This document shows positions 36,504 to 45,389 of a stretch of 63,299 nucleotides of DNA, one piece after another. The notes beneath the pieces were generated by a model. That model was not told the DNA's origin and ran no database searches. It saw only the letters and a list, made by a program, of their open reading frames with translations. Position 1 is the stretch's first letter, and each line of letters opens with the position of its first letter. The position numbers and the translations under genes were made by a program. This stretch comes from Synechococcus sp. AG-673-A03 (GTDB lineage Bacteria > Cyanobacteriota > Cyanobacteriia > PCC-6307 > Cyanobiaceae). Location of the stretch: positions 1 to 63,299 of the forward strand of contig QCTE01000005.1 in assembly GCA_003211275.1 (NCBI GenBank), given 5' to 3'.

Positions 36504-38386
36504 GCCCCAGCCGGCAACTGATCCAGGCTAGAGCTCCTGGAGGGGACGTCGAGTCCTGCCAGAGCATGGAAACGATCGGACTGAAGGGTTTCTTCCTCAA
36601 TCAGAGCCTCGACAAGCCGATCCATCAGCTGCCGCCTCGGGGTCAGTAGATCAATGGCCTGTTGCAAGGCCTCTTGTGCCAACGCGCGAACCCGATGATC
36701 AATTTCTCGACCGGTACTTTCGGCATAGGACTGCCTGGTATTGACCAGATCACGTCCAAGAAAAACTTCCTGATCCTGACCCTCAAGAGCGACTGGGCCC
36801 AGGTCAGAAAATCCGAAACGGGTCACCATTTCTCGTGCGAGCTGCGACACCATTTGGAGATCGCCACTGGCTCCCTGTGTCACCTCAGAGTCTCCGAAAA
36901 CGACAATCTCTGCCGCTCGACCACCCAAGGCCATCACCAACCTTGCTCTCAAGTAGGCACGCGTGACCAGACCAGAGTCAATAATTTCCTCATCAGGGAA
37001 GAAGCGGGTAAACCCTCCAACTCCACCACTGCGTGGCAACAGAGTGACCTTATCCACAGGGTCGGCATGGGGCGTGAGTGACGCCACCAGTGCATGGCCA
37101 ATCTCGTGGTATGCAATTAAGCGCTTCTTTGCGCCGTCCTGGAGCGGAGCAGCTGTCAAGCCCATCGTGATGCGCTCGAGTGCCTCCTCAAGTTCTCTGT
37201 TGCCAAGGAAAGAGGCCCCATGACGAGCCGTAAGAATCGCTGCTTCGTTGAGGAGATTTGCTAGATCCGCTCCTGAAAAACCTGGCGTCCTGCTGGCCCA
37301 TTCAGCAAGCGAAACCTCGTCGGACAACGGTCGTGTTCTGGCATGCACGGCGAGAATTGATTCCCGACCGGGGCGATCAGGGAGACCCACCTGGATGCGT
37401 CGGTCGAACCGACCTGGACGCATCAATGCAGTGTCCAGCACATCAGGTCGGTTCGTTGCTGCCAACAGAATGACCCCCGAGTTATCCGCGAATCCATCCA
37501 TTTCGGTCAGCAACTGATTCAGGGTTTGCTCGCGCTCATCATTTCCACCACCGATCCCTGCACCTCTCTGGCGACCAACAGCATCAATTTCATCGATAAA
37601 CACGATGCAGGGGGCTTTGTCCTTGGCCTTTTTGAACAGGTCTCTGACTCGGCTGGCACCGACACCAACGAACATTTCAACGAATTCAGAGGCCGCAATT
37701 GAGAAAAAGGGAACACCTGCTTCTCCAGCGATGGCTTTAGCAAGAAGAGTTTTGCCAGTTCCTGGAGGGCCAATCAACAACACCCCTCGAGGAATTCGAG
37801 CACCAAGCTTGATGAAGGTCTCGGGCTGTTTCAGAAAGGTGACCACCTCCTGCAGCTCTTCTTTGGCTTCACCGATCCCAGCGACATCTTCAAAACGAAC
37901 CGTGATCTCGTCTTGCGGGCTGGTTCTCGCCTGAGTGCGTCCGAACCCCATGGCCTTATTGGCGGCTTGAGCTGATCGGCGTAACAGCAAAGACAAGCCG
38001 ACAACGATCAGAACAATCAGAGCAAGATTTCCAGCGAGGCCGGCCAGTGCCTGCTCTTGGCGGACATCTTTGACATTCAGGGGCGTGCCGGATGCTTCAG
38101 CAACGCGCAGGATCTGCTGATCATTCGCCAGAACAGGAACTGTGATTTGTTTCCCGTCGCGATAGGTGACGATCACCTGACGGCGAGCAGGTACCAACAC
38201 CAGTTCCTTGACGGAGCCGGACGAAATTTCCTTGAGCAGAGTGCTGTAGCTCACATCCGGTTGCCGTTGAAAAAGGGCGAACGGATTGTTCTGTTGCTCC
38301 TCAGGCTTTGACTTGGGCGCTTGAGTTCCCGGTTCTGACTGGGTCGGTTGCTCTGAACTCACACCGCTGATGCGTTCGAACAACAC
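36500..38386 (-). CDS. ftsH: ATP-dependent zinc metalloprotease FtsH, apparently single-helix
   Basis: This membrane AAA+ protease has 628 residues. The AAA core shows Walker [20 protein letters not shown], Walker [16 protein letters not shown] and the second-region-of-homology [20 protein letters not shown]. The zinc site YHEIGHALV (HEIGH) and the later [15 protein letters not shown] follow. Only one membrane helix is visible ([24 protein letters not shown], near 112-135); the first 40 residues are hydrophilic. The start GTG at 38386 has a stop (TGA) 12 codons upstream in frame and no earlier start codon, so the usual first transmembrane helix is missing. Either topology differs or the gene has lost it. 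It is coupled to the UPF0182 gene downstream. Confidence 0.95.
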   Translation of the reverse strand: MLFERISGVSSEQPTQSEPGTQAPKSKPEEQQNNPFALFQRQPDVSYSTLLKEISSGSVKELVLVPARRQVIVTYRDGKQITVPVLANDQQILRVAEASGTPLNVKDVRQEQALAGLAGNLALIVLIVVGLSLLLRRSAQAANKAMGFGRTQARTSPQDEITVRFEDVAGIGEAKEELQEVVTFLKQPETFIKLGARIPRGVLLIGPPGTGKTLLAKAIAGEAGVPFFSIAASEFVEMFVGVGASRVRDLFKKAKDKAPCIVFIDEIDAVGRQRGAGIGGGNDEREQTLNQLLTEMDGFADNSGVILLAATNRPDVLDTALMRPGRFDRRIQVGLPDRPGRESILAVHARTRPLSDEVSLAEWASRTPGFSGADLANLLNEAAILTARHGASFLGNRELEEALERITMGLTAAPLQDGAKKRLIAYHEIGHALVASLTPHADPVDKVTLLPRSGGVGGFTRFFPDEEIIDSGLVTRAYLRARLVMALGGRAAEIVVFGDSEVTQGASGDLQMVSQLAREMVTRFGFSDLGPVALEGQDQEVFLGRDLVNTRQSYAESTGREIDHRVRALAQEALQQAIDLLTPRRQLMDRLVEALIEEETLQSDRFHALAGLDVPSRSSSLDQLPAGA

Positions 38387-38449
38387 TAGCGATTTGACGA
38401 GTGGGCTCTTCGAAGTGGATCATGGCTGTTTGGCAGCGAAACGCCCGCG

Positions 38450-38626
38450 ATGGCCGTCCCGAAGAAGAAAACCTCAAAAGGCAAGCGCAACCAGCGACAT
38501 GCAGTCTGGAAGGCCAAAGCTGCCACTGCAGCTCAGCGTGCACTTTCGATTGGCAAGTCTGTGCTCAGTGGACGGGCTCAGGGCTTTGTTTATCCCGTTG
38601 CTGAAGAGGACGAGGCTGAAAACTGA
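38450..38626 (+). CDS. rpmF: Ribosomal protein L32
   Basis: This 50S subunit protein of 58 residues is too small to show in a long-frame scan but clear on reading. It begins [20 protein letters not shown], followed by the [14 protein letters not shown] segment. Cyanobacterial L32 proteins commonly lack the zinc cysteines, as here. The start ATG is at 38450 and the acidic C-terminus (VAEEDEAEN) is normal for the marine Synechococcus form. It is divergent from ftsH. Its 3' end overlaps the convergent glycerate kinase gene by 37 bases. Confidence 0.95.
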   Translation: MAVPKKKTSKGKRNQRHAVWKAKAATAAQRALSIGKSVLSGRAQGFVYPVAEEDEAEN

Positions 38627-39549
38627 CGGGGCAAGACGTGGATCTCACGGACCTCCCGTGATTCCGTGAGATCGAACACCACACTGCTCAGGGGAAGGTT
38701 GCGCAACCAGCTCGGTGGCAGTGCGGCAAGCACCATCCGGTTGAAGTCGGCAAGGTCACTGCTGCGGTAGCCCACTCCGCACTGCTGCTCTAAAAAGGCC
38801 AGTTGTTGCTGCTTCCAGCGAGACGACTGGTCGTTTCGAACAGCGCGCAGATGCCAGAGATCATCAAGGAGTGTCCAGACCTGCTGATAGTGAGCCAGTA
38901 AAGACACGGCTCTGGAGCGCCAGGCAAGCTCTTGCTCTGATAATCCTTCAAGGATTTCAGTCTCAACCGAGGGGAGTGGAGATGCCCCCAGAAACCAGCC
39001 TTCGATCAACACCACTTGTGCTCTTGAACTGATGCTTCCGCATCGATCACCTCTGCCATTGCGCAGTGACTTGTCGAATCGTGGAGCCGTGATCCGACCA
39101 GTTTCTTTCCAGGTTGCAAGCGATTGCAACAGCTCATCAATGCTGTGGCTGCCAGGAAGAGCTCTCGGCACCGACCAGGGATTACCCCGCATACTCCTCT
39201 CCAGCTGCTCGGCAGGCCAATAGAAATCATCGAGTGAAAGATGTTCCACCGGCCAGCCCAATTGTTGAGAGGCGGATTTGACCCAGCTGCACAGTGTTGA
39301 TTTACCGCAACCCGGCAGAGCACTTACGCCAAGCACCACGGACTCCCCCTGAAGCAGAGCCGACTCCACTCGGCTCAGCAAGGTCAGGCCAACGACCGCA
39401 ATCCAACCATCCGTAACTGGCACGGACCAATGATGTCTGGCCAGCGTCACACCACCAAGACGTTGCCATCGGTCCCACCATTCCTCAACGTTGGACCAAC
39501 CGAGGCTTGTAAGCAGAGGCTGGACCCCAACAGGAAGCTTCTGAGGCAT
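38590..39549 (-). CDS. glyK: D-glycerate 3-kinase (plant type)
   Basis: This kinase closes the photorespiratory pathway by making 3-phosphoglycerate. The 319-residue product starts at ATG 39549 ([13 protein letters not shown]) and carries a P-loop in [18 protein letters not shown] near residue 95. Further family segments are [40 protein letters not shown] and [13 protein letters not shown]. Cyanobacteria and plants share this GLYK form, unrelated to bacterial GlxK. The frame runs upstream to 39687 but that part is not family-like. It lies in a minus-strand operon with the Ycf20-type gene (16-base gap) and the HAD phosphatase. Other photorespiratory genes are not in view, although the HAD protein could include phosphoglycolate-like activity. 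Confidence 0.92.
   Translation of the reverse strand: MPQKLPVGVQPLLTSLGWSNVEEWWDRWQRLGGVTLARHHWSVPVTDGWIAVVGLTLLSRVESALLQGESVVLGVSALPGCGKSTLCSWVKSASQQLGWPVEHLSLDDFYWPAEQLERSMRGNPWSVPRALPGSHSIDELLQSLATWKETGRITAPRFDKSLRNGRGDRCGSISSRAQVVLIEGWFLGASPLPSVETEILEGLSEQELAWRSRAVSLLAHYQQVWTLLDDLWHLRAVRNDQSSRWKQQQLAFLEQQCGVGYRSSDLADFNRMVLAALPPSWLRNLPLSSVVFDLTESREVREIHVLPRQFSASSSSATG
38641..38673. repeat. Perfect 11-bp inverted repeat
   Basis: GATCTCACGGA at 38641-38651 is the exact complement of TCCGTGAGATC at 38663-38673, with an 11-base loop. It lies 14 bases after the rpmF stop and inside the 3' coding part of glyK. No T-run follows in either direction, so it may be an RNA 3'-end stabiliser or a chance coding palindrome. 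Confidence 0.6.
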
Positions 39550-39565
39550 TGAAACGTTTAGGCGC

Positions 39566-39904
39566 TCACGATCCAAGCTTGTAAGCCTCGAGCACAACGG
39601 CATAGACCGTGCCGATGCGCAGGTTGTCGAGGGCAAGCCAGGGGAGAGGCCATGGACCGGAACGCACTCTGCTGCGCATGCGAACAATCAGTTCAATGAC
39701 AATCACCATCACGAGCACCGCTGCGGGACGGTTTTGACCAGATCTCTGAAACCAAATCATCGTCACGTTGCTGCCGATGATGAAGCCGAACAGCAGCGCC
39801 AGAACAGCCACACTGCGTCGTCTCCAAGGACCGACCAGTGTCTGGTTCAATTGCCTGCCGATCCGGCGCTGCAATTGCTCATAGCGAGTGGCCTGAAGCG
39901 TCAT
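39566..39904 (-). CDS. ycf20: DUF565/Ycf20-family membrane protein
   Basis: This 112-residue protein has two membrane segments: SVAVLALLFGFIIGSNVTMIW, which carries the family LFGFxxG core, and AAVLVMVIVIELIVRM. The N-terminal half (RRIGRQLNQTLVGPWRRRS) is typical of Ycf20, a chloroplast-genome-encoded family of unknown role that has been linked in green plants and algae to non-photochemical quenching. The ATG at 39904 starts MTLQATRYEQLQRRIG. Its start overlaps the HAD gene's stop, so translation is coupled. It is in the glyK operon. Confidence 0.85.
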   Translation of the reverse strand: MTLQATRYEQLQRRIGRQLNQTLVGPWRRRSVAVLALLFGFIIGSNVTMIWFQRSGQNRPAAVLVMVIVIELIVRMRSRVRSGPWPLPWLALDNLRIGTVYAVVLEAYKLGS

Positions 39905-40659
39905 CGCGAAGGGGCCGTGATCAGCATCTCCAGGTACTCCAGCGTGATCCGGCCCTCTGCACAAGGGGGGCCGCTCAAGATCCTTGCCTTCTGATCAGCG
40001 TCTCCGAACTGATCGACCACGGCGTCGGCATTTTGCTGCTTGTTGTCAAGCTCCGTATCCCACGGGGATGGGGTCAGCAGACAGGCCAAACCAGCTGCTT
40101 TGGCTGAAAGCAGTCCAGGGGATGAATCCTCGAAAGCGACAACATGGGCCCGATCTGATCGGCTCAGGCCAAGTGCCAGTTGATAAGGATCGGGATGGGG
40201 TTTGTGTCGATCCACATCATCGGCAGTCACCATTCCCTTGAAAATTCCCGCCAATTCGCTTGGTAAAGACTGCAGTAGAGCCTCAACAGAAGCCCGTCCA
40301 CTGCTGGTCACAATCCACTGCTGCACCCTGGCACTGTTGAGTTCTTGAAGCAGTCGACTGACACCAGGACGCAGAGTCACAGCTCCTGAAGACGCGATTT
40401 TCAGGTAGTGCTGTTGCTTCGATCGACGCAATCGATCGAGCAGTTCCAGATCGATCGGGGCTCCCAATTGTTCTGCGTAGCACTGCATGCGCTGGCGTCC
40501 GCCAGGGATGCTCAGCAGTTCGGAGTAGAGCTCTTCATTCCAGTTCCAGTTGAGACCACAGGCGGAGAAAGCCTGATTGAAAGCAGGGCGATGGCCATTC
40601 AGCTCGGTGTCTGCGAGCGTTCCATCCACATCCCAGAAAACAGCCTGCAAATGGGTCAT
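39901..40659 (-). CDS. HAD-superfamily hydrolase (CbbY-like)
   Basis: This phosphatase or phosphomutase of the haloacid dehalogenase superfamily has 252 residues. The catalytic motif I is VFWDVDGTLADTELNGHRPA with the nucleophile Asp and the following acid. Motif II is WIVTSSGRAS, motif III uses KPHPDPYQLA and motif IV is VAFEDSSPGLLSAKAAGL. The cap domain resembles CbbY, which in photosynthetic bacteria acts on xylulose bisphosphate, an inhibitor of Rubisco. The ATG at 40659 (MTHLQAVFWDVDG) is chosen; the longer upstream frame is not family-like. The neighbouring glycerate kinase fits a carbon-metabolism role, but the substrate is not proven. Confidence 0.9.
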   Translation of the reverse strand: MTHLQAVFWDVDGTLADTELNGHRPAFNQAFSACGLNWNWNEELYSELLSIPGGRQRMQCYAEQLGAPIDLELLDRLRRSKQQHYLKIASSGAVTLRPGVSRLLQELNSARVQQWIVTSSGRASVEALLQSLPSELAGIFKGMVTADDVDRHKPHPDPYQLALGLSRSDRAHVVAFEDSSPGLLSAKAAGLACLLTPSPWDTELDNKQQNADAVVDQFGDADQKARILSGPPCAEGRITLEYLEMLITAPSR

Positions 40660-40719
40660 GTTGGAGATCCGACCGGGTCCCAGCTTGATCGATCGCTTTT
40701 GAAGCGATGAGGACCCACA

Positions 40720-42639
40720 ATGCAGCCAACAATCTCCTTCGGCATGGTGGCGGGCGCCCAGGATCAGCAGTGGCGACTCCCACAACCAATCGAAGGGGAT
40801 CCACTGCCCTCAGTGGATCTTCCGCTCGCTCTGAAAGCGATGCTGTTCAGACGAGGACTCCAGAGTCCGGAGCAAGTGATGTTGCTTCTCAGCGATCAAC
40901 CTCTGCCGGCAGCCAATCTCCACTTTCCAGAGCTGACTCCAGCACTCACAAGGCTTAAAAAAGCTTGCCTCAACCAGGAAGCAGTGGCCATCTGTGGCGA
41001 TTACGACGCCGATGGCATGACCAGTACTGCGCTTCTCATGCGTGCTTTTGAGGCCATGGGAGCCAGTCCTCAAGCAGCAATTCCGAGCCGAATGGCCGAT
41101 GGATATGGCCTCAACAGCGGCATGGTGGAGCAGCTCCATGCCGAGGGCATTCGTCTGCTGGTGACAGTCGACAACGGGGTGGCTGCTCATGAAGCCCTCG
41201 AAAAGGCTTCGGAACTTGGCGTCGAGGTGATCCTTACCGACCACCACACCCTTCCTGCCAATCGACCCAAAGCATTGGCACTGATCCATCCAGCAACCAC
41301 TCCGAAGGACTCTCCTTATGGCGGTCTGGCTGGAGTGGGATTGGCCTATGTGCTGGCCAGAGCATTAGCAGCGGAGTTGAAAAATCCCGCGTCGATTACC
41401 ACTGCGAGAGATTTGTTCTGTATTGGCACTGTGGCTGATATGGCTCCACTCACAGGAGCCAATCGAACCCTGCTCCGAGAAGGGTTGACTCATCTGCATC
41501 GGAGCCGTTGCCCGGGGGTTCAGGCCTTGCAGCAGCTCGCTGGACTTGGAGATCGTCCATTACGTGCTGATGACATCGGTTTCCAATTGGCACCGAGGAT
41601 TAATGCGGTCGGCCGCATCGGTGAACCCTCCCTGGTGGTTGACCTGCTCACAGCCGATGACCCCAATCGTGCTTTTGAGCTCGGGCGTCAGTGCGACGCA
41701 CTGAATCGTCAGCGACGCGAGCTCTGCGATGCGATTGAAGCGGAGGCAATCGCATTGCTTGAAAGTGATCCATCCCCTTTGCCTCCCTTTGTGCTGCTTG
41801 CGCAGGGCCATTGGCATCACGGTGTGATTGGCATCGTTGCTGCACGACTCGTTGAGCGTTACCAACGTCCTGCAGCGTTGCTCGCCAGCGACGGCGAAGG
41901 ACGAATGCGGGCCTCGGTACGTGCCCCAGATGGTTTTGCCGTTGATCGTGCGTTGCAAAATTGCAGTGTTCTTCTGGAGCGACACGGAGGCCATCCCGCC
42001 GCTGGCGGATTCACGGTTCAGGTCTCATCTGTGAGTTCATTGCATCAGGCCCTCAACGTTCTCGCTGAGCAATGGCTGCAGGGTCGGGGTGAGGATCTGT
42101 TGGTGGAACCGGAAGCGCTGCTAGAGCTTGATCAAATTGACCATGACTTCTGGCAAGCCCTGCAAAAACTCGAACCCTTCGGTGCTGGTCATCCAAAACC
42201 GTTGTTCTGGTCACGAGGTTGCCGAATCACCGACCAACAATCCCTACGCGGCGGGCACTTACGGCTGAAACTTGAGCAAAACGGAGTGGAACGCCAGGCG
42301 ATTGTTTGGCGCTGGCCTGACAACGCTGTGCTGAGTCAGACAATCGATGCCATGTACACCGTCACCCAGAATCATTGGCGCGGCGAGACCCGTTTTCAAC
42401 TGGAGATCCAGGCTCTTCGACCCCATCATGAAGTGATGGAACTCCTGCGTTCGCGCGGTAGTTATCGAGTCCAGCGCATTGATCGCCAAAGCCTGGAGCT
42501 GATTAATCCGGATGGAGAAACACTGGTGAGTCGTGTCAATCACGAGGGTGTGCTCGAAAGCGACGACAGTCGCGCTTCACACCCTTACGTTTCAGCTCTA
42601 CTGCAGGAGGCCTGTATCGGCCTCGGTTTGCGCCCATGA
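40720..42639 (+). CDS. recJ: Single-strand-specific DNA exonuclease RecJ
   Basis: This 5'-3' exonuclease acts in recombination, mismatch repair and replication-fork rescue. The 639-residue product has the DHH domain with AICGDYDADGMTSTALL and VTVDNGVAAHEAL. The eponymous ILTDHHTLP and the ALIHPATTPKDSPYGGLAGVG segment follow, and DHHA1 with CSVLLERHGGHPAAGGFTV is near residue 415. An OB-type C-terminal domain completes the normal length (LGAGHPKP-type segment, EPFGAGHPKPLFW). It is divergent from the HAD gene, with 60 bases between starts. The stop overlaps the ClC start (ATGA). Confidence 0.96.
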   Translation: MQPTISFGMVAGAQDQQWRLPQPIEGDPLPSVDLPLALKAMLFRRGLQSPEQVMLLLSDQPLPAANLHFPELTPALTRLKKACLNQEAVAICGDYDADGMTSTALLMRAFEAMGASPQAAIPSRMADGYGLNSGMVEQLHAEGIRLLVTVDNGVAAHEALEKASELGVEVILTDHHTLPANRPKALALIHPATTPKDSPYGGLAGVGLAYVLARALAAELKNPASITTARDLFCIGTVADMAPLTGANRTLLREGLTHLHRSRCPGVQALQQLAGLGDRPLRADDIGFQLAPRINAVGRIGEPSLVVDLLTADDPNRAFELGRQCDALNRQRRELCDAIEAEAIALLESDPSPLPPFVLLAQGHWHHGVIGIVAARLVERYQRPAALLASDGEGRMRASVRAPDGFAVDRALQNCSVLLERHGGHPAAGGFTVQVSSVSSLHQALNVLAEQWLQGRGEDLLVEPEALLELDQIDHDFWQALQKLEPFGAGHPKPLFWSRGCRITDQQSLRGGHLRLKLEQNGVERQAIVWRWPDNAVLSQTIDAMYTVTQNHWRGETRFQLEIQALRPHHEVMELLRSRGSYRVQRIDRQSLELINPDGETLVSRVNHEGVLESDDSRASHPYVSALLQEACIGLGLRP

Positions 42640-44000
42640 GTCCGGATAGTCGTCATGAACCAGTCCTGATTCCAGGAACATTGCCCTCACAGAGCCGACT
42701 CAAAGGCGTTGTTCGCCATTTCATCGGTCTGGTTCTGGTCGGAGTGCTGATCGGGCTGGCATGTCTGCCTCTGAATCTTGTCGATGGCGTTCAGGATTAT
42801 CTGTACGGCCTGATGCCGACCTCTGCCAACGAGGGGTGGAGCGGGAAGGGACTGCTTGTCGCCTTCATGCCACTCGTGGTGATGCCGATTCTGCTGCTGC
42901 TTCAGCGCGGTCCCTGGCACGCCGGTGCGGGCTCCGGCATTCCGTCCACGATGAATGGGCTTGAAGACCCCTCTCAACTGTCCAAGGCGATGGCACTTCC
43001 CGGAACCGTCCAGCGTGGCGTGCTCTGGTCTATTGCCACCGTCGCCATGCTTCCGCTTGGAAGGGAAGGTCCAGTTGTTCAGTTCGGTGCAGCAGTTGCG
43101 CGAGCCTGCCATCGACGCTTCCGCGATTGGTTGCCGTCTCTGAATGAACGACAGATTGTGGCCATCGGGGGAGGTGCCGGTCTTGCCGGTGGCTTCAACA
43201 CGCCTCTGCTTGGAGCTGTGTTCATGCTCGAAGAACTCACCGCCGACTATTCGATCGTGACGATCTGGCCAGCGCTGGTAGTCAGTGTTGCTGCAGCTGG
43301 ATTCTCCAACATCAGTGGAGAACCGATGTTTGGACTCGGTGTCCTCAACATCGCCCTTCCCGAAGTCGAGCAACTCATGCTGGCTTTCCCGATCGGAATT
43401 GTCTGCGGACTTGTGGGGGGTCTGTTCAACAAAGGATTGGTCTGGCTCACCAGACGCCTGGCCCCAGTGATCAACAGAAAACCCCTACGAACGGGCTTAT
43501 ATCTCGGTGGTGGTTTGACAGTCCTTGCGCTGCTGAGCTGGGGAACCTCCACGTCTGATGGCGAAGCACTCGTCCGTCAGCTGATTGAACAGGGGATGCC
43601 CAATGCCCTGGGCAATGATCAGAATTTCATTACCGGACTCACCAGCATCTGGATCACCTTGGTCAGGGTAGTTGGGCCAATGCTGGCATTAAGTCCAGGA
43701 GTTCCAGGCGGTCTGATTGACCCTTCCTTAACTTTCGGTGCAGTTCTCGGCTACACGGTTTGCGCCGTTGCCGGAATCAGCTCACAAGTGGGGATCGGCC
43801 TGGGCCTAGCTGCAGGGCTCTCAGGCGCAACCCAACTCCCCCTCGTCTCAATTGTTTTTGCCTGGAGACTTGCAGGTGACCAGCAACTGTTCGCTGGAGT
43901 TGTTCTTGCTTCAGTGCTTGCTGCCTACACCGGACGCTTGGTTTGCAGAGATCCGGTGTATCACGGCCTCAGCAAACTTCAGAGTGCACCACGGCGATAG
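42636..44000 (+). CDS. ClC-family chloride channel/antiporter
   Basis: This membrane protein of 454 residues has the ClC selectivity motifs [12 protein letters not shown] (GxGIP), [13 protein letters not shown] (GREGP) and [18 protein letters not shown] (GxFxP-like region). The central [24 protein letters not shown] segment is strongly conserved. About ten to twelve hydrophobic helices are visible. The gating glutamate in GREGP is present, consistent with an H+/Cl- antiporter, but the proton-glutamate position cannot be aligned by eye. There are no CBS domains at the C-terminus. The start overlaps recJ. Its 3' end overlaps psb30 on the other strand by 22 bases. Confidence 0.93.
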   Translation: MSPDSRHEPVLIPGTLPSQSRLKGVVRHFIGLVLVGVLIGLACLPLNLVDGVQDYLYGLMPTSANEGWSGKGLLVAFMPLVVMPILLLLQRGPWHAGAGSGIPSTMNGLEDPSQLSKAMALPGTVQRGVLWSIATVAMLPLGREGPVVQFGAAVARACHRRFRDWLPSLNERQIVAIGGGAGLAGGFNTPLLGAVFMLEELTADYSIVTIWPALVVSVAAAGFSNISGEPMFGLGVLNIALPEVEQLMLAFPIGIVCGLVGGLFNKGLVWLTRRLAPVINRKPLRTGLYLGGGLTVLALLSWGTSTSDGEALVRQLIEQGMPNALGNDQNFITGLTSIWITLVRVVGPMLALSPGVPGGLIDPSLTFGAVLGYTVCAVAGISSQVGIGLGLAAGLSGATQLPLVSIVFAWRLAGDQQLFAGVVLASVLAAYTGRLVCRDPVYHGLSKLQSAPRR

Positions 44001-44086
44001 AAGAGGATGAAGATGACGGCGGGGCCGGCCAGAGTGATCAGGGCCAGTGCCGCGAAATTGGCGATCAGGTGGAAATCGAATCCCAT
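43979..44086 (-). CDS. psb30: Photosystem II protein Psb30 (Ycf12)
   Basis: This 35-residue single-helix subunit sits at the periphery of the PSII reaction centre near PsbE/PsbJ and helps stabilise the complex. On the minus strand the ATG at 44086 opens [20 protein letters not shown], followed by [15 protein letters not shown], which is the well-known Psb30 sequence. The stop lies inside the last codons of the ClC gene on the opposite strand (22-base overlap). The 135 bases upstream to the YkgJ gene probably hold its promoter. Because of its size it is easily missed. Confidence 0.95.
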   Translation of the reverse strand: MGFDFHLIANFAALALITLAGPAVIFILFYRRGAL

Positions 44087-44221
44087 GGAACGGAAGCAGA
44101 TGAGCGGCATGTTGCCAGATGCAGGCTACGAGGGATTCCCCCTCCTCGTACAGCACGAACTCAACCTCTGTGATGGCTTGTCACAGCCACAAAGTCCTGA
44201 TCAAGCTTCCGAGGTGCTCTC

Positions 44222-44590
44222 GTGACTCGCTCTCAACACCACTGGTCCTGCATGGACCAGTGCGGTGCCTGTTGCCGGCTGGCACCTGATGAACGCCAGG
44301 AAGCCATTGAGGCTCTGAATCCTCTTCAGCAACAGCAATATTTATCGATGGTGGGTGACGATGGCTGGTGCATTCATTTCGACAGTGGTGCAAGGCGTTG
44401 TCGGATTTACGATTCCCGTCCAGATTTCTGCCGCGTCAGCAGTCTGTGTGGCTTATTCGGCATCGAACCCGACCAGATGGACCGATTTGCGATCAATTGC
44501 TGCCGACAACAGATCCGTTCAGTTCATGGAGGTCGCAGCAGGGAACTGCGTAAGTTCGATCGTCTCATCCGTTCAACGGATCCTTTGTGA
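44222..44590 (+). CDS. YkgJ-family cysteine-cluster protein
   Basis: This 122-residue soluble protein is rich in cysteine and belongs to the YkgJ (CxxCxxCC) family, proposed to bind zinc or an Fe-S cluster. Conserved blocks are SCMDQCGACCRLAP, WCIHFDSGARRCRIYDSRPDFCRV and AINCCRQQ. The start is the GTG at 44222. The TGA stop overlaps the ATG of the first GDT1-like gene (TGATG), so the two are translated together. The context suggests a role in metal handling for the downstream transporter, but this is an inference. Confidence 0.88.
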   Translation: MTRSQHHWSCMDQCGACCRLAPDERQEAIEALNPLQQQQYLSMVGDDGWCIHFDSGARRCRIYDSRPDFCRVSSLCGLFGIEPDQMDRFAINCCRQQIRSVHGGRSRELRKFDRLIRSTDPL

Positions 44591-44919
44591 TGACTGATTC
44601 CGGCACACCACCACGTCCTGGTTTCACCACCGTCCTGCTGACAACCTTCACAACGGTTTTTTTGGCCGAGCTTGGCGATAAAACCCAGCTCGCCACACTT
44701 CTACTGTCCGCGCAATCAGGGCAACCTTGGCTTGTGTTTGGTGGGGCAGCACTGGCATTGATCTGCTCCAGCTTGGTCGGCGTTTTGGTGGGACGTTGGC
44801 TGTCAACCGTGATGCAACCGGAACGGCTTGAGCAGATGGCCGGATTGCTGATGCTGGGACTTGGGTTGTGGCTCGGTTCCCAAGCACTGCAGTCGTTGAT
44901 CTCCGCCAACCCTCTGTAG
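44590..44919 (+). CDS. GDT1/UPF0016-type transporter, half-size copy A
   Basis: This 109-residue membrane protein has three predicted helices and one ELGDKTQLATLLL motif, the hallmark of the TMEM165/GDT1 cation family. Family members transport Mn2+ or Ca2+; the Synechocystis Mnx protein is a manganese exporter with two such motifs in one chain. This gene encodes one half. The ATG at 44590 overlaps the YkgJ stop. The second half is encoded 42 bases downstream, so a heteromeric pair is likely. The acid-rich ELGDKT motif is fully conserved. Confidence 0.88.
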   Translation: MTDSGTPPRPGFTTVLLTTFTTVFLAELGDKTQLATLLLSAQSGQPWLVFGGAALALICSSLVGVLVGRWLSTVMQPERLEQMAGLLMLGLGLWLGSQALQSLISANPL

Positions 44920-44961
44920 AAGTCATCTCTCGATCGATTGGCCTTTGAACATCCTCTTGTC

Positions 44962-45267
44962 ATGAATCTGACCCTGCTTCTGTCCACGTTCGCCACCGTT
45001 TTCCTTGCTGAGCTCGGCGATAAAACCCAACTCGCCACCGTGGCAATCAGCGGGACATCCAACCGCCCTTTGGCCGTGTTTATCGGCTCATCATCAGCGC
45101 TTGTGCTGGCAAGCCTGATCGGTGCCATCGCTGGTGGATCACTGTCAGATGTTGTGCCTGCCGATTGGCTGCAGCTTTTGGCATCACTTGGTTTTCTAGC
45201 GATTGGACTGAAACTGCTTTGGCCACTTCTCAGTGGGACGGAATCCACCGCGACGGCCGACGACTGA
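44962..45267 (+). CDS. GDT1/UPF0016-type transporter, half-size copy B
   Basis: This is the second half-size GDT1 family protein, 101 residues from the ATG at 44962 (MNLTLLLSTFATVFL), with the motif AELGDKTQLATVAI. It has three helices and a short polar tail (GTESTATADD). It is only moderately similar to copy A outside the motif. In most cyanobacteria the two motifs lie in one protein of about 200 residues, so here the pair AB probably forms the functional Mn2+ or Ca2+ transporter. An in-frame TTG at 44938 would add eight residues and is less likely. Confidence 0.88.
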   Translation: MNLTLLLSTFATVFLAELGDKTQLATVAISGTSNRPLAVFIGSSSALVLASLIGAIAGGSLSDVVPADWLQLLASLGFLAIGLKLLWPLLSGTESTATADD

Positions 45268-45389
45268 ATCTCCAGGTGCGCTAAGGGCCTTTAAGATTGT
45301 GAAATCAAGGGAAGGCGCGGTCTTTCGCTGCACGCGCACCCGCGATGATTCCTCCCGGTCCTGAAGGCCGGTTCCAGTAAATCGTTCCG

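Noticed and set aside
43911-44156. 81-codon minus-strand frame over the ClC end
   Set aside because: The true gene here is psb30 in another minus-strand frame; this one is a His/Pro-rich shadow.
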